Assembly (NCBI GenBank): GCA_045649855.1
Contig: JAZRQN010000127.1
Coordinates: 1 to 31,305 of the forward strand
Reading direction: 5' to 3'
Length of the DNA: 31,305 bases
DNA from: URNF01 sp045649855
Lineage (GTDB): Bacteria > Bacillota > Clostridia > Oscillospirales > Acutalibacteraceae
The position numbers and the translations under genes were made by a program. Shown here piece after piece: positions 24,298 through 31,305 of this stretch. Below the pieces are notes generated by a model. That model saw nothing but the letters and a program-made list of their open reading frames with translations, was not told the origin of the DNA and searched no databases. Position 1 is the stretch's first letter; each line of letters opens with the position of its first letter.

Positions 24298-24870
24298 TTA
24301 TGCATTGAAGCCCAGTTCAAATGCTTTTTTATTCATCTCCACAAACTTAGGTGCCACCGTGTTTTCAATGGCGGCAATCCAACGTTCATACGGAATATCA
24401 AACAGTTTGGAGGCTTTGCCCATCAATACGATATTGACCGCTTTGGGAGAACCTGCTTGCACTGCCAAGGACAGCGCATCCATCGCTTCGACGTTAAGAC
24501 CTTTGTCAGCGATTTCGGTCAGCACATCTTCCGGATAGGTCGCCGCACCGATGATGACCGGCATCGGATCGATCTGCTGGGTATTGACAACGATCGTGCC
24601 GTCTTTTTTCAGATACTTGGCATATCTGGCGGCTTCCAGTTTTTCAAACGAAATGATGATATCCGCTTCGCCCTCGGTAACAACGGGAGAATACACCTTA
24701 TCACCGAAGCGCACATAGGTAACGACCGAACCGCCGCGCTGGCTCATACCGTGAACTTCGCTCACCTTCACATCGTATCCTTCATCCATCAACAAGCGGC
24801 CGAGCAGTTTGGAAGCGAGCAAACTTCCTTGTCCACCCACACCGACAATCATAATACTCTTTGTCTTCAT
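24298..24870 (-). CDS. iorB: Indolepyruvate:ferredoxin oxidoreductase, beta subunit
   Basis: This 190-residue subunit has the gamma-type 2-oxoacid oxidoreductase domain, with GVGGQGSLLASKLLG at the start and SEVHGMSQRGGSV. With IorA it interconverts aryl pyruvates (phenylpyruvate, indolepyruvate) and aryl-acetyl-CoA, using ferredoxin, CoA and CO2. I use the ATG at 24870, with GGAG 7 nt upstream; the ATG at 24876 would overlap that site. It lies 11 nt after iorA. No terminator is visible between it and the paaK promoter. Confidence 0.95.
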   Translation of the reverse strand: MKTKSIMIVGVGGQGSLLASKLLGRLLMDEGYDVKVSEVHGMSQRGGSVVTYVRFGDKVYSPVVTEGEADIIISFEKLEAARYAKYLKKDGTIVVNTQQIDPMPVIIGAATYPEDVLTEIADKGLNVEAMDALSLAVQAGSPKAVNIVLMGKASKLFDIPYERWIAAIENTVAPKFVEMNKKAFELGFNA

Positions 24871-24881
24871 ATCCATTCTCC

Positions 24882-26606
24882 TTAAACAATCGCGTCAAAA
24901 GCGCAAAGCTGTTTACACACGCCACAGCCGACACACAAGGTGGTATCGATCTTGGCTTTGCCGTCTTTCAGGCTGATAGCGGGGCAACCCAGTTTCATAC
25001 AACGCTTGCAGGATTTGCACTTATCCGCATCCACGTTGAGGGAGGGTTGCGTTTTGACCGATTTGAGCAATACGCAGGGACGGCGGGAAATGATGACCGA
25101 GGGTTCTTCCACAGCCAGTTCTTCTTTGAGTGCGGTTTCGCACGCCGCCAGGTCATACGGATCCACCACGCGTACGCGGTTGATGCCGAGCGCTTTACAA
25201 AGTTGTTCGAGATCCACTTTCGCCGCCGGATCACCTTTGATGTTGTAGCCGGTGGTGGGGTTCTGCTGATGACCGGTCATACCGGTGATGGAGTTATCCA
25301 AAATGATAACAGTGGAGTTGGTCGCGTTGTACGCGACGTTCACAAGACCGGTCATACCCGAATGCATAAAGGTAGAGTCGCCGATTACCGCAACCGATTT
25401 ACCCTCTGCATCCGCGCCGCGAGCCGCATTAAAGCCGTGCAGACCCGAAATGGAAGCGCCCATGCACAAGGTGGAATCCAGCGCATTGAGCGGTGCAACC
25501 GCGCCCAACGTATAGCAACCGATATCGCCGTGTACCGTGATCTTGTTTTTAGACAAGGTGTAGAACATACCTCTGTGCGGACAACCCGCGCACATCATCG
25601 GAGGACGCATCGGGATGGGAGAATCGGCGCTGATACCGACCTGTTCACCCACACCAAGCGCTTTGGCGATGGTCTGCTGGGAAAATTCGCCGAGGATGGA
25701 GAAGGTATCTTTGCCGATCACATCAATACCCAGCGCACGCACGTGGGTTTCGATGATGGGATCCAGTTCTTCGATCACATACAGTTTCTTCACCTTGGCG
25801 GCAAAATCTTTGATGAGTTTTACAGGCAACGGGTTGGGCATACCGATCTTCAGGATACTGGCGTTGTCCCCCATCACCTCTTTGACGTACAGGTACGAAC
25901 AGCCGGAGGTGATGATACCGATCTCATCGCTGTTATACTCCACGGTGTTGTATACACAATCTTCCGCCAGTTCAGTCAGTTTCGCGGTACGTTCTTCCAC
26001 GAAAGGATGACGCTTGATAGCGTTGCCCGGCATCATAATGTATTTCTGCGGATTTTTCTCGTATTCCTTGAGCACCGCAGGTACTTTTTCGGAGAATTCC
26101 ACCACCGACTGGGTATGTGCGATACGGGTGCACATTCTGAGCAGTACGGGGGTGTCATATTTTTCGGACAGTTCAAAAGCAGATTTTGCAAAATCATACG
26201 CTTCCTGCGAGTCGGCAGGCTCGAGCATCGGGATTTTGGATGCAATCGCGTAATGACGGGAATCCTGTTCGTTCTGGGAGGAGTGCATGGCAGGATCATC
26301 CGCCACACAGATGACCATACCGCCGTTAACACCCGTATAAGACAAGGTGAACAACGGGTCGGCCGCCACGTTAAGACCGACGTGTTTCATCGCGCAAGCA
26401 CTGCGCGCACCTGCCAAAGAAGCACCGTACGCCACCTCGCAAGCAACCTTTTCATTGGGCGCCCACTCGGAGTGCATATCATCGTATGCGGACAAAAATT
26501 CCGTGATTTCAGTGGAGGGGGTGCCGGGATAACTGGACACCACGCCCAGGCCACCATCGTGTAAACCGCAGGCAACCGCCTGGTTGCCGATCAAAAGCTT
26601 TTTCAT
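24882..26606 (-). CDS. iorA: Indolepyruvate:ferredoxin oxidoreductase, alpha subunit
   Basis: This 574-residue subunit binds thiamine diphosphate and two 4Fe-4S clusters. The N-terminal pyrimidine-binding domain begins IGNQAVACGLHDGG with SSYPGTPSTEI. The thiamine-diphosphate motif lies near GDIGCYTLG and GASISGLHG, with VIGDSTFMHSGMTG. The C terminus is ferredoxin-like: CKSCKRCMKLGCP (C-x2-C-x2-C-x4-C) and CVGCGVCKQLC. Length and order match the family. The reaction is reversible in principle; the adjoining Phe T-box argues for the carboxylating direction in this organism. GGAGA lies upstream of the ATG. Confidence 0.96.
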   Translation of the reverse strand: MKKLLIGNQAVACGLHDGGLGVVSSYPGTPSTEITEFLSAYDDMHSEWAPNEKVACEVAYGASLAGARSACAMKHVGLNVAADPLFTLSYTGVNGGMVICVADDPAMHSSQNEQDSRHYAIASKIPMLEPADSQEAYDFAKSAFELSEKYDTPVLLRMCTRIAHTQSVVEFSEKVPAVLKEYEKNPQKYIMMPGNAIKRHPFVEERTAKLTELAEDCVYNTVEYNSDEIGIITSGCSYLYVKEVMGDNASILKIGMPNPLPVKLIKDFAAKVKKLYVIEELDPIIETHVRALGIDVIGKDTFSILGEFSQQTIAKALGVGEQVGISADSPIPMRPPMMCAGCPHRGMFYTLSKNKITVHGDIGCYTLGAVAPLNALDSTLCMGASISGLHGFNAARGADAEGKSVAVIGDSTFMHSGMTGLVNVAYNATNSTVIILDNSITGMTGHQQNPTTGYNIKGDPAAKVDLEQLCKALGINRVRVVDPYDLAACETALKEELAVEEPSVIISRRPCVLLKSVKTQPSLNVDADKCKSCKRCMKLGCPAISLKDGKAKIDTTLCVGCGVCKQLCAFDAIV

Positions 26607-26620
26607 AGTATATTTTCTCC

Positions 26621-28258
26621 TTAAGACTTATTCTGCGAATCCACAAGACCTTCGCCGCCGTACAGTTTTCTGAGTTTCGGCTTCTCGATCTTGCCGGTGG
26701 GGTTGCGCGGCACATCCGCAAAAATGATACGGCGCGGACGTTTGTATCGCGGCAACGACATACAGAATTCGTTGATTTCTTCTTCGGTACAGGTAATGCC
26801 TTTCTTGACCTCAATGATTGCGGCCGCGATCTCGCCCAGACGCGGATCAGGCAGACCGATGACCGCCACATCCTTGATTTTCTGATATGCGGCAAGATGG
26901 TTTTCAATCTGTACGGGGTACAGGTTTTCGCCACCCGTGATAATGACGTCCTTTTTACGGTCTACCAGATAGATAAAGCCCTCTTCGTCCATCATCGCCA
27001 TATCGCCCGAATACAACCAGCCGTCCTTGAGGGTCGCTTTGGTGGCTTCTTCATCGCGATAGTAACAGGTCATCACACCGGGGCCCTGCAAGCACAGTTC
27101 GCCGACATCACCCTGTTTTACTTCGTTGCCGTCGGGATCCACGATCTTCACTTTCCAGCCGTAACCGGGAATGCCGATAGCACCGACTTTATGTACGTTT
27201 TCAACGCCCAAATGCACCGCACCGGGACCGATCGATTCGGACAGACCGTAGTTGGTGTCATACTGATGATCGGGGAAATATTCCAGCCAGCGTTTGATGA
27301 GGCTTTGCGGCACGGGCTGTGCGCCGATATGCATCAATCTCCAGTTGGACAGATCGTAATCGGAAAGTGAGATCTCTCCCCTGTCCAGTGCGTTGAGAAT
27401 ATCCTGCGCCCACGGCACCAGCAACCACACAATGGTGCACTTTTCACGACTCGCCGCTTCCAGAATATTCTGTGCCTGCGCACCCTTCAAAATGACTGCT
27501 TTAGAGCCGGTGAGCAAACTGCCGAACCAGTGCATCTTAGCGCCCGTATGATACAAAGGCGGGATGCACAAGAAGCAATCGTCTTTGGTCTGCGAGTGGT
27601 GATTTTGTTCCACTCTGCAAGCGTGAATGAGGCTTTCGTGATTATGCAAAATGGCTTTGGGGAAACCGGTGGTGCCGGACGAGAAGTAAATCGCCGCATC
27701 ATCCGCTTCTTCCAACGTGCAAGCAGGGAAATTGCCCGAGTGTTCGGATACCAGATCGCGATAATCGTCTGCAAACGCAGGACAATCACTGCCGTAGTAG
27801 ATCAGCGAGCATTTCTGTGAGAGCTTTGCCGCAATGGATTCCACACGACCGATAAACTCCACGCCGAAAATCAGAACGTCCGCTTCTGCCAAACCAAGGC
27901 AGTAATCGATTTCGTCGGGAGAATAGCGGAAGTTGAGCGGTACCGCCAAAGCGCCCGCTTTTAATATACCGAAATAAATAGGCAACCACATCAGGCTGTT
28001 CATCATCAAAATGGCAACCTTTTTGCCTTTGCCAACACCAATACTCTGCAACATATTGGCACAGCGATTGGCTTTTTCGTTGAACACCTCCCAGGTGATC
28101 TCACGGCGGTAGTGCGGCACCTTGTGGGTGGGTTCTACCAACTCGTATTCATTCCAGGTCAGGCGTCTGGTCTCGGGTTGTTCGGGGTTGATCTCCACCA
28201 ACGCAACATCCGAGGGAAATTCTTTCGCATTGCGCTCCAACAAGTGAACAATTGTCAT
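26621..28258 (-). CDS. AMP-forming acyl/aryl-CoA ligase
   Basis: This 545-residue ANL-superfamily ligase has the ATP loop YFSSGTTGFPKA. The C-terminal hinge YSGDMAMMDEEGFIYLVDRKKDVI and the catalytic Lys in NPTGKIEKPKLRKLY are present. The carboxylic acid substrate is not readable; an aryl acid is plausible because iorAB follow after 14 nt. It is a different family from PaaK at 22609, so the locus has two CoA ligases. The frame is open to 28291, but the -10 element overlaps that start, so the ATG at 28258 is the real one. Confidence 0.9.
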   Translation of the reverse strand: MTIVHLLERNAKEFPSDVALVEINPEQPETRRLTWNEYELVEPTHKVPHYRREITWEVFNEKANRCANMLQSIGVGKGKKVAILMMNSLMWLPIYFGILKAGALAVPLNFRYSPDEIDYCLGLAEADVLIFGVEFIGRVESIAAKLSQKCSLIYYGSDCPAFADDYRDLVSEHSGNFPACTLEEADDAAIYFSSGTTGFPKAILHNHESLIHACRVEQNHHSQTKDDCFLCIPPLYHTGAKMHWFGSLLTGSKAVILKGAQAQNILEAASREKCTIVWLLVPWAQDILNALDRGEISLSDYDLSNWRLMHIGAQPVPQSLIKRWLEYFPDHQYDTNYGLSESIGPGAVHLGVENVHKVGAIGIPGYGWKVKIVDPDGNEVKQGDVGELCLQGPGVMTCYYRDEEATKATLKDGWLYSGDMAMMDEEGFIYLVDRKKDVIITGGENLYPVQIENHLAAYQKIKDVAVIGLPDPRLGEIAAAIIEVKKGITCTEEEINEFCMSLPRYKRPRRIIFADVPRNPTGKIEKPKLRKLYGGEGLVDSQNKS

Positions 28259-28289
28259 AATCCAAACCTCATTGATAAAAAGTAAAGAC

Positions 28290-28318
28290 ATTTTAACATT
28301 TTAAAGCGTAAAAGTCAA
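28290..28318 (-). promoter_or_regulatory. Sigma-A promoter of the ligase-iorA-iorB operon
   Basis: On the minus strand TTGACT (28313-28318) and TAAAAT (28290-28295) have a 17-bp spacer, giving a leader of about 25 nt. No T-box or other RNA element lies between it and the ligase gene. The stretch 28319-28436 is AT-rich and shows no gene. Confidence 0.87.
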
Positions 28319-28437
28319 CACCTAAAAACACATTTTTTGAAAATTTAAAAAACATCTTGAAAAATCGGATTTTCAAGCGCAAATTGTTGAAAATCACAGC
28401 GGTTTGTTACCTTGGAACAAGCACCGTATCGGCGCAA

Positions 28438-28469
28438 AAAACTCCCAAGCCGAGCGGCTTGGGAGTTTT
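28438..28469 (-). terminator. Intrinsic terminator of the lic operon
   Basis: A 14-bp perfect stem (28438-28451 with 28456-28469) closes a 4-nt loop and ends in a T run on the minus strand. It lies 14 nt past the stop of licB. Confidence 0.92.
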
Positions 28470-28483
28470 CATATCCGTTAGGA

Positions 28484-29473
28484 TTATTCTTCCGTTTTCT
28501 TGCCGAAGATATCTTTGAAGTTCGCCGCCGCGAACACGCCGCTCACCAACACGACCAGCGTGCAGATGATTACCAGCGCGCTCAGCGCGGGCTTCTCCAC
28601 GATGCCAAACACCGCCAGCAACAAGCTGATGATCGGTACCCACGCCACGTAAGTAACGTTCAGAACCATCGCTTTGGAAGCGCCGATCTGGGAGATCGCT
28701 TTGTAGTAGAACAGATAAGAAACGGTCGCAAAGAACGCCGCCAACACAATGGTGGGAATGAGCCAACCGGTGTTAGCAGAGAACACCTGAACGAGCAGGT
28801 TGAACGCTTTGGTATCGGTGAAGCCGAAGAAGGTGAAGAGCGGCAGCAGCACCAAGCCGTACACCACAGCAGAGGTGGTTTGACGGATCTGCAACGCATA
28901 CTCGTCGGTAACTTCCGGATCGGTGAGGGATTTCGCGAGGATAACCGCTTCGATACCCCAACCAAACGAGCACATCAACGCACCGATGATACCAAGAACA
29001 AAGTTTTCTACCTGAATTTCGGGAGAATAGGACAGACCGTACACACCTGCCAAGGTGAGTACCAGGAACACCCACTGATACCATTTCATTTTCTCTTTCA
29101 GGAAAATGAACGCGAGCACCGCACCGATTGCGGGGAAAATCGCACTGGCAACAGCGCCGATAGAAGCGCCGAGGTTGTTAGCGCACAGCAGATAACCGGT
29201 CATACCGATCGGACCGCCGATTGCCGCTGCCAAAACCACAAACTTACCGCTCTTGGTTTTGAACGCACGCCATACGCTCGGCAACTTGCCGCGCGCGCCG
29301 TTGTAGATGCACGACCAAACGGCCGAGCACGCATCATGCAAGAACGTACCCACCAGGGTAGCTACCAAAATGCCTTCAGCCGTGCTCAGATTGAGCGGAG
29401 ACATACACAAGGCAATGGTGATGACAATGGTTTCAAGTGCCCAGGTTATACCTGCAACAATACCTGCAAACAT
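28484..29473 (-). CDS. licB: DMT/EamA-family permease, probable choline transporter LicB
   Basis: This 329-residue membrane protein has about ten hydrophobic segments in two EamA-like halves, the drug/metabolite transporter fold. It shows GTFLHDACSAVWSC in the first half and FVLGIIGALMCSFGWGIEAVILAKS at the start of the second. In Haemophilus and pneumococcal lic loci the choline permease LicB belongs to this fold. Position directly after the choline kinase and the cytidylyltransferase makes choline the best guess. The gene begins 3 nt after licA, with GGAGG upstream. Confidence 0.82.
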   Translation of the reverse strand: MFAGIVAGITWALETIVITIALCMSPLNLSTAEGILVATLVGTFLHDACSAVWSCIYNGARGKLPSVWRAFKTKSGKFVVLAAAIGGPIGMTGYLLCANNLGASIGAVASAIFPAIGAVLAFIFLKEKMKWYQWVFLVLTLAGVYGLSYSPEIQVENFVLGIIGALMCSFGWGIEAVILAKSLTDPEVTDEYALQIRQTTSAVVYGLVLLPLFTFFGFTDTKAFNLLVQVFSANTGWLIPTIVLAAFFATVSYLFYYKAISQIGASKAMVLNVTYVAWVPIISLLLAVFGIVEKPALSALVIICTLVVLVSGVFAAANFKDIFGKKTEE

Positions 29474-29476
29474 GTT

Positions 29477-30382
29477 TTATTCCTCCTCTAAAGCTGCAAA
29501 TTTTTTGAGATTATCTTTCAGACGGGCATAGCGTTCGACCGCCCAATCTTCCATAGGTTGTCCGTCGTACGGAACACGGGTCTTCGCCCAAAGCGTCCAC
29601 AAAAAGTCCACGTACAACTTGCTCGCCAGGAAATGTTTTTTGTCCGACACGGTGGGCACTCTCTTCAAATACTTCTCGAGCAGCAACATATCTTCCGCTT
29701 CACCGAAGTTCGCTTCGATGGACACGTCCGCTACGTCCCACATACCGTCATTCATACCTGCATATTCCCAGTCGATGAGATACATCTTGCCGTCGCTCAC
29801 CACCCAGTTTTCACACAGGGGGTCGTTGTGGCAAGGTACTTTTTTGATATCCATAGCGGCATCGATTTCCGCTTTGATCGCCATCACTTTTGCTTTGCTG
29901 TCGGCGTAGTCATCAAACATCGGCACGTTCATATCGTTGATGATCTTCTCATAACCTGCCGCCATATCAAACACTTCAAACGGAACGCCTGTATCAGCGC
30001 CGCTCTGATGCATCACGTTGAACACATCCGCCACCTGTGCAATACGCACGGGATCTTTGATGGTGTCTGCGGACATGGTGATCGCATTCTTGAGATATTC
30101 GGTTACTTTAGAGCCGTCTTTGCCGAAGTACAACACTTTGGCATCCACGCCGAGATCACACGCCAGGCGGGTGCTTTTCTCTTCGTCGCTGCGCACGATC
30201 ATCTCTTCGGTACCCTCACCGGGGATACGCACCACATATTCCTCGCCGTTGGCAAAGGTAACGTGGTAGGTATGGTTGGTGAGACCACCCATACGGGCAA
30301 GATCGCTGTAATCGTCTTTGCCCAACGCTTTGTTCAACAATTCGGCAATCAACGGAATGTCTTTTTCAATGATTTTTCCCAT
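29477..30382 (-). CDS. licA: Choline kinase
   Basis: This 301-residue kinase has the choline/aminoglycoside kinase fold. The N-lobe begins RMGGLTNHTYHV. The catalytic Brenner-type loop is CHNDPLCENWVV, and the metal-binding DWEYAGMNDGMWDVAD follows. It phosphorylates choline to phosphocholine, the first step in decorating the cell surface. The ATG follows the licC stop with no gap. A related kinase (ethanolamine or methylthioribose) is less likely given the neighbours. Confidence 0.9.
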   Translation of the reverse strand: MGKIIEKDIPLIAELLNKALGKDDYSDLARMGGLTNHTYHVTFANGEEYVVRIPGEGTEEMIVRSDEEKSTRLACDLGVDAKVLYFGKDGSKVTEYLKNAITMSADTIKDPVRIAQVADVFNVMHQSGADTGVPFEVFDMAAGYEKIINDMNVPMFDDYADSKAKVMAIKAEIDAAMDIKKVPCHNDPLCENWVVSDGKMYLIDWEYAGMNDGMWDVADVSIEANFGEAEDMLLLEKYLKRVPTVSDKKHFLASKLYVDFLWTLWAKTRVPYDGQPMEDWAVERYARLKDNLKKFAALEEE

Positions 30383-31258
30383 TTATTTCAGCCCCCTCAA
30401 TTCCTTGGTTTCGTATGCATATTCATAACTTTGACCATTCACGTCAAAATGAATGCCTGCAGCAGCGTTGGTGTGATCTTTGTAGGAGGTAACGTGTACA
30501 ATGTCCGCTTCCCCACACGCCAACTCTTTCGCGATATTCTTGAGAATGACCGAACGGGTATCCGCTTTGTAACTCTCATCGAATTCGCGCAGTTCATCCA
30601 ACGTGTCAAACTCAAAAATGACGTCGCTGTCATATTTTCTGATGCGCATTTTCAGCGTATCCAGGTTGTCCATATAAATGGCTTCCCACAACTTGTCCGC
30701 CGTCTCGGGCAGATTATAGATCTCATCCAGAATTTCCAAAAATCGTTTGGAAAACGCCTCGGTCCAGAAGGTATGCCCCAACATAAACCAAGCGTTTGCA
30801 CCGCCGACCGTTACTGCATCCACAAAACCGTCAGCATCTTCGTGCATACACCATTCTTTGGTCTCGCCGTCTGCATAGATAGCGGCATAATACGCCTCAT
30901 CCACCTCTGCTTCAAACGGGTTTGTACCAAAATAGTTATCCGAAGAACAAATATAGGTGTTTTTCAGATACTGTCGCACCGCCTGGATGGTGGAATTGTT
31001 GTTGCGCACCAGGTAATCGGGGTTTTCCACAATGATGACCCCGAACTTGTCCGCCAAATACGCAAACTGTTCTTTCATATAGCCGACCACGATGATGATT
31101 TCATCGATGCCCGCCTCTTTTAACTGACGAATCTGACGCTCGATCAGCACTTCGCCTTTGACTTCAATAAGCGCCTTGGGACGCTCATACGACAACGGTG
31201 CAAAACGGCTGGCAGTGCCTGCCGCCATAATCACCGCATTATTTACTTTGTATCCCAT
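30383..31258 (-). CDS. licC: Choline-phosphate cytidylyltransferase
   Basis: This 291-residue nucleotidyltransferase has the signature NNAVIMAAGTASRFAPLS, with PKALIEVKGEVLIERQI following. The metal-binding Asp lies in CSSDNYFG. With LicA it yields CDP-choline, the donor used by LicD-type phosphotransferases. I use the ATG at 31258, with GAAGG 6 nt upstream; a TTG at 31264 is weaker. The C-terminal 60 or so residues are an addition beyond the catalytic fold. No licD gene is in the window, although it may lie just upstream. No promoter is evident in 31259-31305. Confidence 0.9.
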   Translation of the reverse strand: MGYKVNNAVIMAAGTASRFAPLSYERPKALIEVKGEVLIERQIRQLKEAGIDEIIIVVGYMKEQFAYLADKFGVIIVENPDYLVRNNNSTIQAVRQYLKNTYICSSDNYFGTNPFEAEVDEAYYAAIYADGETKEWCMHEDADGFVDAVTVGGANAWFMLGHTFWTEAFSKRFLEILDEIYNLPETADKLWEAIYMDNLDTLKMRIRKYDSDVIFEFDTLDELREFDESYKADTRSVILKNIAKELACGEADIVHVTSYKDHTNAAAGIHFDVNGQSYEYAYETKELRGLK

Positions 31259-31305
31259 ACTCAACCTTCTTCCGTTACATCACACGGATAAAACCCCTAT
31301 GATAA

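Noticed and set aside
29558..31123. Long plus-strand open frame (521 codons) opposite licA and licC
   Set aside because: It is rich in His, Phe and Val in the manner of a shadow frame and lies over two recognised genes.
1..31305. CRISPR arrays, transposases, phage genes, rRNA
   Set aside because: No regularly spaced repeats, transposase motifs, phage structural genes or rRNA stretches were seen on either strand.

Overview
This window reads as chromosomal DNA from a Gram-positive anaerobe of the class Clostridia, probably a gut Oscillospirales/Ruminococcaceae-type bacterium. The lineage call is inference. It rests on a SpoIIE sporulation phosphatase, two T-box leaders, a SCIFF peptide with its radical-SAM maturase, indolepyruvate:ferredoxin oxidoreductase, GGAGG-type ribosome binding sites, and near-consensus sigma-A promoters (TTGACA-N17-TATAAT). 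Almost all genes lie on the minus strand. The one plus-strand block is about 16.7-20.0 kb.

Layout. 0-0.2 kb: a stand-alone tRNA-Lys(TTT) with its own promoter and terminator. 0.2-2.5 kb: spoIIE. 2.7-5.05 kb: copA and copZ (copper export). 5.1-7.45 kb: cysS and cysE behind a Cys T-box. 7.46-11.4 kb: pgsA, rimO, recX and recA, with an SOS-like box ahead of recA. 11.4-16.6 kb: prmC, a DUF1385 membrane protein, a histidine kinase, an OmpR-type regulator and a lipoprotein with calcium-loop-like motifs. These five are tightly packed and read from a strong promoter at 16.6 kb. 16.67-20.0 kb (plus strand): scfA (SCIFF peptide), a hairpin, scfB (radical-SAM/SPASM maturase), an Orn/Lys/Arg decarboxylase family protein and thioredoxin. 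20.0-21.0 kb: an ECF S component and a DUF4430 lipoprotein. 21.0-21.5 kb: gene-free DNA holding a cobalamin-riboswitch-like segment and a nested inverted-repeat element. 21.56-22.1 kb: a GNAT acetyltransferase. 22.1-28.3 kb: an AMP-forming CoA ligase, iorA, iorB, then a Phe T-box, a PaaK-type ligase and a tandem-ACT protein. 28.4-31.3 kb: licC-licA-licB for choline uptake and activation.

Main points. (1) The SCIFF system is a complete ranthipeptide precursor/maturase pair. The precursor has seven cysteines, and a Gly sits where characterised SCIFF peptides carry the crosslinked Thr. (2) The PaaK-ACT unit has a T-box whose specifier reads TTC (Phe) and whose bulge (TGGT) fits a tRNA with A73. 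A T-box turns genes on when the tRNA is uncharged. This argues that PaaK and IorAB run in the biosynthetic direction here: phenylacetate to phenylacetyl-CoA to phenylpyruvate to Phe. (3) The cysE-cysS T-box has specifier TGC and bulge TGGA, fitting tRNA-Cys with U73. (4) The riboswitch-like segment ahead of the DUF4430/ECF pair seems to lose its 3' end exactly where the inverted-repeat element begins. (5) The tRNA-Lys has a G3:G70 mismatch in its acceptor stem.

Limits: family assignments come from motif recognition only, with no searches run. Promoter and RNA calls come from reading and hand folding.
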